Assembly (NCBI RefSeq): GCF_040717455.1
Contig: NZ_JBFEFH010000018.1
Location: 1-64,000 of the forward strand
Origin: Tautonia sp040717455
Lineage (GTDB): Bacteria; Planctomycetota; Planctomycetia; Isosphaerales; Isosphaeraceae
Direction of reading: 5' to 3'
Length of the DNA stretch: 64,000 nucleotides
The notes beneath the pieces are model-generated. The model searched no databases and was not told where the DNA came from. It saw only the letters and a list, made by a program, of their open reading frames with translations. Position numbers and translations under genes: made by a program. Within the stretch, counting starts at the first letter, position 1. Each line of letters opens with the position of its first letter. Below, piece after piece: positions 16,960 through 24,591 of this stretch.

Positions 16960-18240
16960 TCACCGCTCCAGGATCCCGGGCCGCGGGAGCGGGAAGCCCT
17001 TCACCATGACCTCAAGTTTGGGCCATCGTTGGGCTTCGGTCACGACTTCGAAGCCTCGCTCGTCCACGACGATCGTGTCTTCCGACCGGGCCGGGCCGAC
17101 ACTCGGGGTCCATCGGACCGGCACGTGCGACCGGAGCGGGAAGGAGGTTTCGGGCAACAGGGGGCGCTCGACCGGCCGGTAGCCGATGATCGCCCCCTGG
17201 GTCGCCAGGGTCCACTCGTGCGGATGCCCGAATTTCTCGTAGATGCGACGGACCCGCCGGAAGACCTCGGCGACGGACTGGCCGGGGCGCGAGAAGTAGA
17301 TGGCCGTGGCGTCGACCATCGCGGCGACCGCAAGGGCCTCCTGGACGGCCTTGGGGACGGGGCCGAACGAGACGATCCGGGTGACGGCCGCACACTGGCC
17401 GTGCCTCCGGCCGACGGCGGTGATGGTCGCCATGCGCTCGATCGGCACGGACTTGAAGGTCGGCTGGCGATAGCGGCGCGCCCGGTCGTCGTTGGCGACG
17501 CAGAGGTCGACCGGCGTGACCCCCTCGCGGAGCATCCGGTGGGCGAGGTGGCCGGCCAGGTCGGCCTCGGTCTCGCCCGGGTGGAAGTTGCGGCAGGTGG
17601 CCTCGACGCAGAGGGTCATCGTCCGCCCGAGCTCCCGGAGGCGCTGGCGTTCCAGCCTGGTCAGGGCCAGGCGGAGCTCGCCGAGCCCGTCCTGATCGAC
17701 GGCGAGGCCCAGGCCGTGCGTGTCGGTGACGACCTTCTTGCTCCGGCTCAGGGCCGCGACATTGGCCTCGACCGGTTCGTGCCAGGGCCGCTCCTTGAGG
17801 TGGAAGCCGAGGCCGGCCACCTCCTCCTCGAAGATGCGGGGGCTCTGCACATTGTCGGTCAGGATCGCCCGAGACTGCCGGGTGACGAACACCAGGGCCG
17901 AGGCCCGCTCCGACGACCCCAGGTTCTGCCGGAGCTCTCCCCCGGCCGTGAACCAGGAGACCGACTCGGCCCGCCCCAGGATGGCGGCGTCGTAGCCGTT
18001 GCGCTCCAGGAACTCGACGACGCGCCGGTGCTTCTCGTCGACGTCGGCCCGCCGCTGCATCAGGTCCGGGTCGAGGCGATCGGCCGCCGGGTCGGCCAGC
18101 ACGGGGAGCGTCTCGGTGTGGGGGTGGTCCTCGGCGGTCTCCAGGACCCGGCGCTCGGTCGCGATCTCGCCGCTGCTGGGGTTCCCGTCGTCGTCACCCA
18201 GGTTGAAGTAGACGTCTCCGACCCGAATTTCGGTAGACAC
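16960..18240 (-). CDS. M24 (creatinase/aminopeptidase P-like) family protein lacking evident metal ligands
   Basis: A 426-residue protein with the two-domain M24 layout. An N-terminal creatinase-like domain covers about residues 65-220 (RRADVDEKHRRVVEFLERN, AAILGRAESVSWFTAGGE). A C-terminal pita-bread-like domain follows (VEATCRNFHPGETEADLAGHL, AVTRIVSFGP, GRAI-free). Where canonical members have the Asp-x-Gly and second Asp ligands, this protein reads ERMATITAVGRRHGQCAAVT. The last ligand region reads GPARSEDTIVVDERG. A metal-independent role, or hydrolysis of an unusual substrate, is therefore likely; this is inference from motif loss. The first 55 residues are an extra polar leader. It is a single gene with no clear operon partner. 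Confidence 0.85.
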   Translation of the reverse strand: MSTEIRVGDVYFNLGDDDGNPSSGEIATERRVLETAEDHPHTETLPVLADPAADRLDPDLMQRRADVDEKHRRVVEFLERNGYDAAILGRAESVSWFTAGGELRQNLGSSERASALVFVTRQSRAILTDNVQSPRIFEEEVAGLGFHLKERPWHEPVEANVAALSRSKKVVTDTHGLGLAVDQDGLGELRLALTRLERQRLRELGRTMTLCVEATCRNFHPGETEADLAGHLAHRMLREGVTPVDLCVANDDRARRYRQPTFKSVPIERMATITAVGRRHGQCAAVTRIVSFGPVPKAVQEALAVAAMVDATAIYFSRPGQSVAEVFRRVRRIYEKFGHPHEWTLATQGAIIGYRPVERPLLPETSFPLRSHVPVRWTPSVGPARSEDTIVVDERGFEVVTEAQRWPKLEVMVKGFPLPRPGILER

Positions 18241-18557
18241 GGCCGTTTCTCCTGCTCCTCTGGTCGATCACGTCTCGGGTGATCGCATCAAGGGTTCCCC
18301 GGTCGGCGTGGCGGCTCCGGACGATCTGGGTACGCAGAAATCGGGCCAGTCGCATCCGTCGCATGGAAACCGGAGATGGATGTCGGAGTCATCTTGCTTC
18401 CATGACGAGGAGTGCCTGTCGGGGTCCCCCGGGCGATTGTGGGGAAGCCGATCATCCGTCGGGGCGAACGCTCGCGGGTGCGAGGGGGTGATGGGTGGAC
18501 TCGGGCTCGGGCTAGGGCTCGGACTTCGGCGCCGATCGGGTCGCCCGGCAATTGCGC
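18241..18557. other. Intergenic region with a short GAGCCC tandem
   Basis: A 317-bp gap between two minus-strand genes. On the minus strand 18500-18523 is a small tandem of GAGCCC-like hexamers (one copy reads TAGCCC). I see no credible frame, hairpin or promoter. It presumably holds the promoter of the M24-like gene. Confidence 0.4.
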
Positions 18558-19121
18558 CTATGGTTCCGCGCCCTCCTCGGAATTGCAAGGTTCTGGCGGC
18601 GGTGGCGTCCCATCCCGATCCGGGGCCGACTCGGCGCCTGATCGCCGTCGGAAGCGGAAGTCGCAGAACGGCGCCCCTTCCAGGATCGTCTGGGATCGAG
18701 ACAGCTCGATCTCGGGGTCGAATCCGGACGCCAGGGCCGCGTCGCGGCAGCAGGAGAGGCTCGCCCCGAGCGGGTCGAGCCCCAGCCGGTGATACATCTC
18801 GGCGTACCGGCAGCGGGTGACGTTGAAGTCGAGCCGATCGGCCGACTGCTCCAACACCTGAAGCTCCAGGGCACCTCCTTCCGTCCAGCGGTCGAGCGTC
18901 CGGGCGAAGTCGAGCAACCCCCCCGCGGCGCCCGACCGGGCCAGTTCCGCCCCCGAATCACGAGCCAGGCCCTCGATCACCCGGCGCAGGAGGGCAACGG
19001 TCCGTTCCTCCCCCAGTTCCTCGCGCACGGCGTCGATGAGCGGCGCGACGATCCTCGCCTCGATCTCCCGCTGTTCCAGCAGGGTGATGCGTCGGGGCGT
19101 GGGCGGTTCCCGGTCTTCCAT
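18558..19121 (-). CDS. L-2-amino-thiazoline-4-carboxylic acid hydrolase-like protein
   Basis: A 187-residue protein resembling the ATC hydrolase family, which opens the thiazoline ring in an L-cysteine-forming route in pseudomonads. The supporting signature is the C-terminal block FNVTRCRYAEMYHRLG, then SCCRDAALASGFDP and TILEGAPFCDFRF, with the family's conserved Cys residues. The N-terminal half is helical (ITLLEQREIEARIVAPLIDAV). ATG at 19121 is preferred over a TTG nine codons upstream. GGGAG sits about nine bases before it. Many relatives act as uncharacterised enzymes, so the exact substrate is uncertain. The gene is divergent from the Hint protein gene. Confidence 0.8.
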   Translation of the reverse strand: MEDREPPTPRRITLLEQREIEARIVAPLIDAVREELGEERTVALLRRVIEGLARDSGAELARSGAAGGLLDFARTLDRWTEGGALELQVLEQSADRLDFNVTRCRYAEMYHRLGLDPLGASLSCCRDAALASGFDPEIELSRSQTILEGAPFCDFRFRRRSGAESAPDRDGTPPPPEPCNSEEGAEP

Positions 19122-19516
19122 CTCCTCGCACTCCCGGAGAAAGGACAATTGAACAAATTGAGGAGGGTTGGCGCGGCCATGATCACTGCTCGGATCACGT
19201 AAAGTGTACTCCCTTCCGGCCCGGGGTTCCCGGCCCAGCCTCGGGGTTCCTGGCCCGAATCCGCCGCGATTCTCGCGCGATCGCGCCAGAGAATGCCGGA
19301 ATTCACTTGACGCAAGAGTGGATGCACGCTCTGATTGGCGGTGTGGAAGAAACCCAGGACGGGGCGAACGTCGGTCGGGATGAGCGATCTGCGACCTTGC
19401 AAGTGAACATCTTCGCGTCGACGATCGTCTGAACGTCTTGAAGGAACCGGTGTCACCACCGCCCGCGATCGGCCCGGACCGGTCGATTCCAAAGGCTCAG
19501 CCGGAGGAGGCCCGCC
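19122..19516. other. Divergent intergenic region with paired direct repeats
   Basis: A 395-bp region between the ATC-hydrolase-like gene (minus) and the Hint gene (plus). It contains CAATT-GAACA-AATTG (19147-19161), TGATC-N8-GATCA (19181-19198) and the 15-bp direct repeat listed separately. A TTGACG (19307-19312) could be a -35 for the plus strand, but no good -10 follows at the right distance. These are candidate operator sites only. Confidence 0.4.
19222..19256. repeat. 15-bp direct repeat with 20-bp period
   Basis: CGGGGTTCCCGGCCC (19222-19236) and CGGGGTTCCTGGCCC (19242-19256) differ at one base and start 20 bp apart, close to two helical turns. That spacing is typical of cooperative regulator sites. 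They lie in the divergent region between the ATC-hydrolase-like and Hint genes. Confidence 0.45.
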
Positions 19517-21694
19517 ATGTGCTGCCCGTCGATGATCGGCCTGGTCTGGATTGGATGGCTCGGCCTGGGCCTGGGAACAGCGGTGCCCGACGAGCCCCCG
19601 TCATACCCCGACGAGGCCGCCTACCAGGCCGCCGCCAGTGCCGCCGGGCGCGATGCCGATGCGCAAATGCAGCTCTCGCTCTGGTGCGATTCCCAGGGCC
19701 GACACGCCGAGGCGCAGCATCACCTCGCCCTGGCCGTCCTGATCGACCCCGACCACGCCGCCGCGCGGGCCCTGATGGGCCGCGTGCGGGTGGGCGATTC
19801 CTGGGTCCGGCCGGGGGACGTGCCCCGTCGCTTTGCCCCCGGACCCGAGCAGGCCGCCCTCCGCGAGGAATACGAAGGGCGCCGCTCCCGGCTCGACCCG
19901 ACCGCCGAGGCCCACTGGAAGCTGGGCCTCTGGTGCGAGCAGAAGGGGCTCGCCGACGAGGCCACGGCGCACTTCACCGCCGTCACCCGTCTCGACCCGA
20001 GGCGCGAGGCCGCCTGGAAACGCCTCGGGTATGTGAAGAAGGATGGGCGTTGGATGACCTCGGCCCAGATCGCCGCCTCGCAGGCCGAGGCCGATGCCCG
20101 GGCCGCCGTCGAGGCCCGGTGGGGTCCACTCCTGGCGCAGTGGGCCGCCCAGCTCGCCGATCCCGCGGGCCGCGACGAGGCGATCACCGGGCTCGGCTCG
20201 GTCGATCACCCGCTGCTGGTCCCGGCCGTCTGGTCGGTGCTCGTCGCCGGCCCCCGGGCCGACCAGCCGGTCGCGGTGCAGGTCCTCGGCCAGATCGATG
20301 CCCGAGACGCCTCACGGGCCCTCGCCCAGCTTGCCGCCTTCAGCGACGACGCCGAGGTCCGCCGCCTGGCGACCGAGACACTCAAGCGTCGAGACGCCCG
20401 CGAATGGGCCGACGCCCTGATCCCGATGGTCCGCAAGCCGATCGAATACAGCGTCGTCCCCGTGGGCGGTCCCGGTTCGCCGGGCGAACTGTACGTCGCG
20501 GGCAAGCGGTACAACTACCGGCGACTCTACGCCGCTCCGCCCCCTCCCATGATCCCGATGATGCCGGGCGACCAGTTCGTCGTCGGGCCGGATGGGCTAC
20601 CCGTGCTGACTCGTCAGGAATTCACCAGAAATCCGTTCCATTATTCGCAGATCCAGCACCTACTGGCAGGTGCCTCGCCGGAACGCCGCCGGGAAGTCTC
20701 CTCCCGGCTGCAACAGGCTGGACTCGATCCCAAGCTGTCGGAGACCCTAGTCGACCACTTCGGCCAGCCGAGGGTACCTCATCTCGATCCGAACAATCTT
20801 GCAGAAACTTTGGGCCCTCCCAATCCTGGGACGAGGTTCAGTGTCCTGGGTCAGCGCGAGTACCAGATTCCGATCGGCCAGATTCTCCTCGAAGCGGAGC
20901 GGGCCGCGGCCCTAGTCCAGGAAAACCTCCGCCGGGACGTCCTCACCATCGAGATGCACAACGCCCCGATCCGGTGGCTCAACGATCGTGTCGTGCCCGT
21001 CCTGGAAGAGGCCACCGGTGCCCGCAATGGCGCCGAGCCCGACGCCTGGAAGGCCTGGTGGATCAACCAGATTGGCATGAGGCAGGTGCTTCCCCGCCCG
21101 CCGGACGGCACCTCGACGTTCACCGATGTCGTGACAGCCCAGCCAAGGCCGGTCCCGATTGGCGTTTTCGACCGACCATTAATCGCCATCCGGGTCATGA
21201 GTTGCTTCGGTCGCGGGACCCTGGTCCATACGATCGATGGCCCCCGGCCCATCGAGGAACTCCAGGTCGGCGACCTGGTCCTCAGCCAGGACACGACCAC
21301 CGGCGCCCTCTCCTATCGCCCGGTCGTCGCCACGCATCACAACCCGCCGAGCAAGACGTTCGAGGTCCGTCTCGATGGCGAAACGATCGTCTCCAGCGAG
21401 TTCCACCGCTTCTGGATCGCCGGCCGGGGCTGGGTGATGGCCAGGGACCTGAAGGTCGGCGAAGTGGTCCGGGCGCTCGGCCGCACGGCCCGGGTCGAGG
21501 CGATTGTTGATGGCCAGGTCCAGCCGGTCTACAACCTCGACGTGGCCGATTCGAGGAGCTTCTTCGTCGGCGATCTGGGGGCGTTGGTGCACGACAATTC
21601 GCTCCCGTCGACGACGATCGCCCCCTTCGACGCCGTGCCCGACCTTGCGGCGCTGAAGCCTCTTGAGGCCCCCGAGGCCGACTCGGGGGGCTGA
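19517..21694 (+). CDS. TPR/HEAT-repeat protein with a C-terminal Hint (intein-like) domain
   Basis: A 725-residue protein. GGAGGAGG sits about seven bases before the ATG. After a hydrophobic leader (MIGLVWIGWLGLGLGTAV, probably a signal peptide), residues 35-160 form TPR-like helical pairs (HLALAVLIDPDHAAARAL, HFTAVTRLDPRREAAWKRLG). About residues 185-300 are HEAT-like (ITGLGSVDHPLLVPAVW, VLGQIDARDASRAL). A linker with prolines follows. The C-terminus is a Hint domain from Cys563 (CFGRGTLVHTIDGPRPIEEL, VGDLVLSQD, SSEFHRFWIAGRGW) to VHDN at 691-694, with only 31 residues after it. Hint domains self-cleave protein backbones; here the terminal block is VHDN-S rather than VHN, so activity is uncertain. 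A conserved hypothetical gene follows 39 bp downstream. Confidence 0.88.
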   Translation: MCCPSMIGLVWIGWLGLGLGTAVPDEPPSYPDEAAYQAAASAAGRDADAQMQLSLWCDSQGRHAEAQHHLALAVLIDPDHAAARALMGRVRVGDSWVRPGDVPRRFAPGPEQAALREEYEGRRSRLDPTAEAHWKLGLWCEQKGLADEATAHFTAVTRLDPRREAAWKRLGYVKKDGRWMTSAQIAASQAEADARAAVEARWGPLLAQWAAQLADPAGRDEAITGLGSVDHPLLVPAVWSVLVAGPRADQPVAVQVLGQIDARDASRALAQLAAFSDDAEVRRLATETLKRRDAREWADALIPMVRKPIEYSVVPVGGPGSPGELYVAGKRYNYRRLYAAPPPPMIPMMPGDQFVVGPDGLPVLTRQEFTRNPFHYSQIQHLLAGASPERRREVSSRLQQAGLDPKLSETLVDHFGQPRVPHLDPNNLAETLGPPNPGTRFSVLGQREYQIPIGQILLEAERAAALVQENLRRDVLTIEMHNAPIRWLNDRVVPVLEEATGARNGAEPDAWKAWWINQIGMRQVLPRPPDGTSTFTDVVTAQPRPVPIGVFDRPLIAIRVMSCFGRGTLVHTIDGPRPIEELQVGDLVLSQDTTTGALSYRPVVATHHNPPSKTFEVRLDGETIVSSEFHRFWIAGRGWVMARDLKVGEVVRALGRTARVEAIVDGQVQPVYNLDVADSRSFFVGDLGALVHDNSLPSTTIAPFDAVPDLAALKPLEAPEADSGG

Positions 21695-21733
21695 ATCGAT
21701 TGACAGCGGCCCTCCTCCCCGCGAAGATCCATC

Positions 21734-22468
21734 ATGAGGAGAGGGGAGGAGGTTGCCGCCATGCCGGGGATTCTGGATCGCGTCGAAGACCGAGCAGACG
21801 GGCCGTTCTTGCTCGGCACCGGGGTCGCGGTCGCCGAGGCCGTCGATCGGCTCGAGGCCGGGGAGAATGCCGAGTCCGTCCGCCGGGCCCTGGGCCTGCG
21901 GGCGGCGGACCTCGTCGCGGCGATCGCCGCGGCCGGGCTCGGCCCGGGAGACGACGACGGCCCTCCTCTGGTTCATGCGCGTCCGCGCCGCCCGAGGCTG
22001 GCGGAGGCCGTCTCGGAGCAGAACCTCGTGGCCTTGTTCCCGGACGCCGATCGCCCGAGCCTGCTCGCCCTGGCCGGCGGGCTCTTGCAGATCCTCGACG
22101 CCTGGGACGCGAGTCACAACGCGGCCCAGGAGGCCGACGATCGGGGCGAGCGCACCACCTCGCTGTTCTGGCACGGCATCGCCCACCGGCGCGAGCCCGA
22201 CCCCGGCAACGCCTCGTACTGGTTCCGCCGCGTCGGCCGCCATCCCGACTTCGTCGCCCTGGCCGAGGCCGCCCGGCCGATCCTCCGCGATCACGGCGAC
22301 GACGCCCTGACCGCTCGGTTGCTCCGGGACGGCTGGGACCCCTTCGCCTTCGTCGACTCCTGCGCGGAGGCCCGCCCGGAATCCCCCTCCGCCGTCGTCC
22401 TGGGCCGGATTCAGCGGCAAGAAATGGCGATCCTGCTGTCCACTTCATTGCGGCACGCCGATCGCTGA
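21734..22468 (+). CDS. Conserved hypothetical protein paired with the Hint protein
   Basis: About 244 residues; an internal ATG (MPGILDRVED, position 21761) is a plausible alternative start. The N-terminal ~55 residues resemble a short helix-turn-helix-like segment (AVAEAVDRLEAGENAESVRRAL). The C-terminal two thirds are strongly patterned: LQILDAWDASHNAAQEADD, LFWHGIAHRREPDPGNASYW, FRRVGRHPDF, DGWDPFAFVDSCAEAR and RIQRQEMAILLSTSL. The His/Arg/Glu/Asp-rich WHGIAHRREPD block looks like a functional site and resembles uncharacterised proteins I recall from planctomycetes and acidobacteria. No function is assigned. It follows the Hint gene closely on the same strand, so co-expression is likely. 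Confidence 0.78.
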   Translation: MRRGEEVAAMPGILDRVEDRADGPFLLGTGVAVAEAVDRLEAGENAESVRRALGLRAADLVAAIAAAGLGPGDDDGPPLVHARPRRPRLAEAVSEQNLVALFPDADRPSLLALAGGLLQILDAWDASHNAAQEADDRGERTTSLFWHGIAHRREPDPGNASYWFRRVGRHPDFVALAEAARPILRDHGDDALTARLLRDGWDPFAFVDSCAEARPESPSAVVLGRIQRQEMAILLSTSLRHADR

Positions 22469-22607
22469 GCTCTGTTTCTCGTTGATGGGCCCCGACCGAC
22501 CCGCCTCGACGTCAGACCGAGGCGGGGCCGTGGGCCGCCCATGTTCGCCTCACCGTTCCCGGGTTGTCGGGCTCCCGCAAACCGCCCGACCCAAGAGGAG
22601 ATGGTCA

Positions 22608-22958
22608 ATGCATGTCCAGCTGAACACGAACAACCACGTCCACGGGTCCGCCGACCTCGCCGACCGCATCCGCGCCGAGGTCGAGGATTCGCTCGGCCGC
22701 TTCGGCGAGCAGATCACCCGCGTCGAGGTCCACGTCAGCGACGTCAACGGCTCGACGAAGGCCGGGATCGACATCAAGTGCACCATCGAAGCCCGGCTCG
22801 CCGGCCTGCAGCCGATCGCGGTGACCGATCAATCGACCAACGTTGACGACGCCGTCACCGGCGCCCTCAAGAAGCTGGAACGTTCGCTCGACAGCACCAC
22901 CGGGCGCCTCGGCCACGTCAAGGGCCGCACCTCGTTCGGCGGCGATCAGGAAATCTGA
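22608..22958 (+). CDS. HPF/RaiA-family ribosome-associated protein
   Basis: A 116-residue protein of the hibernation-promoting-factor type (the short form lacks the C-terminal dimerisation domain of long HPF). It shows the beta-alpha-beta-beta-beta-alpha pattern: MHVQLNTNNHVHG, then helix LADRIRAEVEDSLGRFG, then strands ITRVEVHVSDVNG, GIDIKCTIEARLAG and PIAVTDQS, then helix DDAVTGALKKLERSLD. Family members bind the 30S decoding channel in stationary phase. AAGAGGAG precedes the ATG at 22608. It is a single gene followed by a strong hairpin at 22991. The C-terminal tail is short, so a role limited to stress is also possible. Confidence 0.85.
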   Translation: MHVQLNTNNHVHGSADLADRIRAEVEDSLGRFGEQITRVEVHVSDVNGSTKAGIDIKCTIEARLAGLQPIAVTDQSTNVDDAVTGALKKLERSLDSTTGRLGHVKGRTSFGGDQEI

Positions 22959-22990
22959 GCACGCCGGGAAGCCCTCGCGAGCGAGCAGAA

Positions 22991-23014
22991 GGGGGAGCCG
23001 ATCCAGGCTCCCCC
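22991..23014. terminator. Hairpin terminator between convergent genes
   Basis: A perfect 9-bp stem GGGGGAGCC / GGCTCCCCC (22991-22999 and 23006-23014) with loop GATCCA, 33 bases after the HPF-like stop and 41 before the end of the convergent phosphatase gene. There is no T-tract, so termination may be factor-assisted. Confidence 0.65.
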
Positions 23015-23055
23015 CGTGCGTCGAGGGACCCTCACGAGCCAGGGCGGGCGTCGGC

Positions 23056-24444
23056 TCATCGGGATTTCTGGGCCGACGTATGCTCCTCCTTGGCGAGCCG
23101 GCGTTCGCGTTCGAGCTGAATCTCGAAGGGGTCGGGCGTGCCGCGGGCGCTTTGCTGAAGGACGGTCGCCGTCGGGTCGGCCCGGAACCGGTCGGGGGCC
23201 AGGCGGGCCAGCACCCGGTTGTAGAGCAACGTCACCGAGCCTTTCGGCCGCGAGCCCCGGTGCTGCTCGATCGCCTGCAACGACTCGACCAGCGGCCGCT
23301 CCTTCACCACGAACTGGTAGATGCCCCACCAGGCCGGGGTGCGGTCCATGCAGGCATGGCAGTGCAGCAGGATCGGCCAGGCGTCCGGATCGCGCGCCAG
23401 GCGGAGGGTCTCGTCCATGAAGGCCTCGGCCTTGCTGGCCTCGACCGGGCTCCGGACGAAGTGGATGTCGTGGGCCTGGGCGAAGGCGATCTCCTCGTCG
23501 AGGTGCGGGCTCCGAAGGCCGGGCAGATCTTCCTGGAACAGGTTGATGATCGTCTTGAATTGGTGCCGCTCATGGAGCACTTCCAGCCCCCGGCCGTGCG
23601 GCATGGCGCTGATGTAAATCTTGCCCGGGTCGATGGCGCGGAAGCGTTCCAGCGGCCGGTGATACCAGAAGACGGTCAGGCCGACGACGATCAAGGCGAC
23701 CGCCATGCCCACCACGGCGAATCGGGTCCCGACTCGGGCCAGTCGAGGCGTCGGCACCGGCGGCATTGCGCGGATCAGGGTCGCCAGCCAGAGCCAGCTC
23801 GCGCCGATCGCCGCCCACCGGGTCCAGAACCCCCTCGGCTCGATCGCCGGCCATTCCAGGGTTCGCAGCCCGGCCAGCAGCCCGGCCGCGACGAGCATCG
23901 GCACCACCCCCGACCGCTTCGCCCGCAGCATCAGCAACGGCCAGGCGCGGTCCACCCCCTTGATCCCGACGGCGATCACCCCGAACAGCACCAGTCCCGC
24001 CACGGCAATCGCCCCGCGCAACGCGCCCGGGGCGGACGGGTCGAACACGACGCGCCAGCCGAGGCCATGCCAGCCGTCGAAGGTCGGCCACGGGTTGGTC
24101 ACCGACCAGAAGCCCACCAGCGAGACGCCCAGCGCCGCCATCCAGAGCGAGCCGCCCGGCCCGGCCTGGCGTCGTCGCGCCACGCCGAAGGCCGAGAGTG
24201 CGACCGCGGCCGACGTCAGGTACATGGCGATGCGATCGAGCGTATCGCCCGGCTCGGCCACGCGATAGGCCGCCGGGGGATAGGCGCTGAAGATCGGCCG
24301 GACGACCTCGGGGAATTCTTCATCGACGCCGGTGGGGAAGATGACCAGGTAGCCGATCGCCGGGACGAGGGCCAGGGCCAGCACCATCCAGGGCCAGTGT
24401 CTCCGGGTGAACCGGGCCTTGGGGGATTCTGGACTCGGTCGCAT
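23056..24444 (-). CDS. Membrane-anchored protein tyrosine/dual-specificity phosphatase-like protein
   Basis: A 462-residue protein. The ATG at 24444 is chosen because AAAGGAGG lies seven bases upstream. The first ~290 residues contain about seven hydrophobic segments (WPWMVLALALVPAIGYLVIF, AGLVLFGVIAVGI, WAAIGASWLWLATLI, FAVVGMAVALIVVGLTVFWY). The C-terminal cytosolic or periplasmic part begins with YHRPLERFRAIDPGKIYISAM and carries LLHCHACMDRT, an HCx5R cysteine-phosphatase signature. HQFKTIINLF upstream is the typical beta-strand of DSP-like enzymes. The Cys and Arg are both present, so it is likely active on phosphoprotein or phosphoinositide-like substrates, but which is unknown. It follows the acyltransferase gene on the same strand by 147 bp. 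Confidence 0.85.
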   Translation of the reverse strand: MRPSPESPKARFTRRHWPWMVLALALVPAIGYLVIFPTGVDEEFPEVVRPIFSAYPPAAYRVAEPGDTLDRIAMYLTSAAVALSAFGVARRRQAGPGGSLWMAALGVSLVGFWSVTNPWPTFDGWHGLGWRVVFDPSAPGALRGAIAVAGLVLFGVIAVGIKGVDRAWPLLMLRAKRSGVVPMLVAAGLLAGLRTLEWPAIEPRGFWTRWAAIGASWLWLATLIRAMPPVPTPRLARVGTRFAVVGMAVALIVVGLTVFWYHRPLERFRAIDPGKIYISAMPHGRGLEVLHERHQFKTIINLFQEDLPGLRSPHLDEEIAFAQAHDIHFVRSPVEASKAEAFMDETLRLARDPDAWPILLHCHACMDRTPAWWGIYQFVVKERPLVESLQAIEQHRGSRPKGSVTLLYNRVLARLAPDRFRADPTATVLQQSARGTPDPFEIQLERERRLAKEEHTSAQKSR

Positions 24445-24591
24445 CAGCGATCCTCCTTTGAGCGCGAGCGGGACGACGGTGGAGAGGGTCCCGATCGCGT
24501 CGAGCCGGGACAACCGACCGCACGTTGTACGGCCCCCGGCCGATCGGGCAAACCCCAATCCGGGAGATCGCCCCCCCGGCATCGATGCGAC

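Noticed and set aside
18500..18523. Tandem GAGCCC hexamers as a regulatory or contingency repeat
   Set aside because: Only four imperfect copies are present in non-coding GC-rich DNA; this is expected by chance at this composition.
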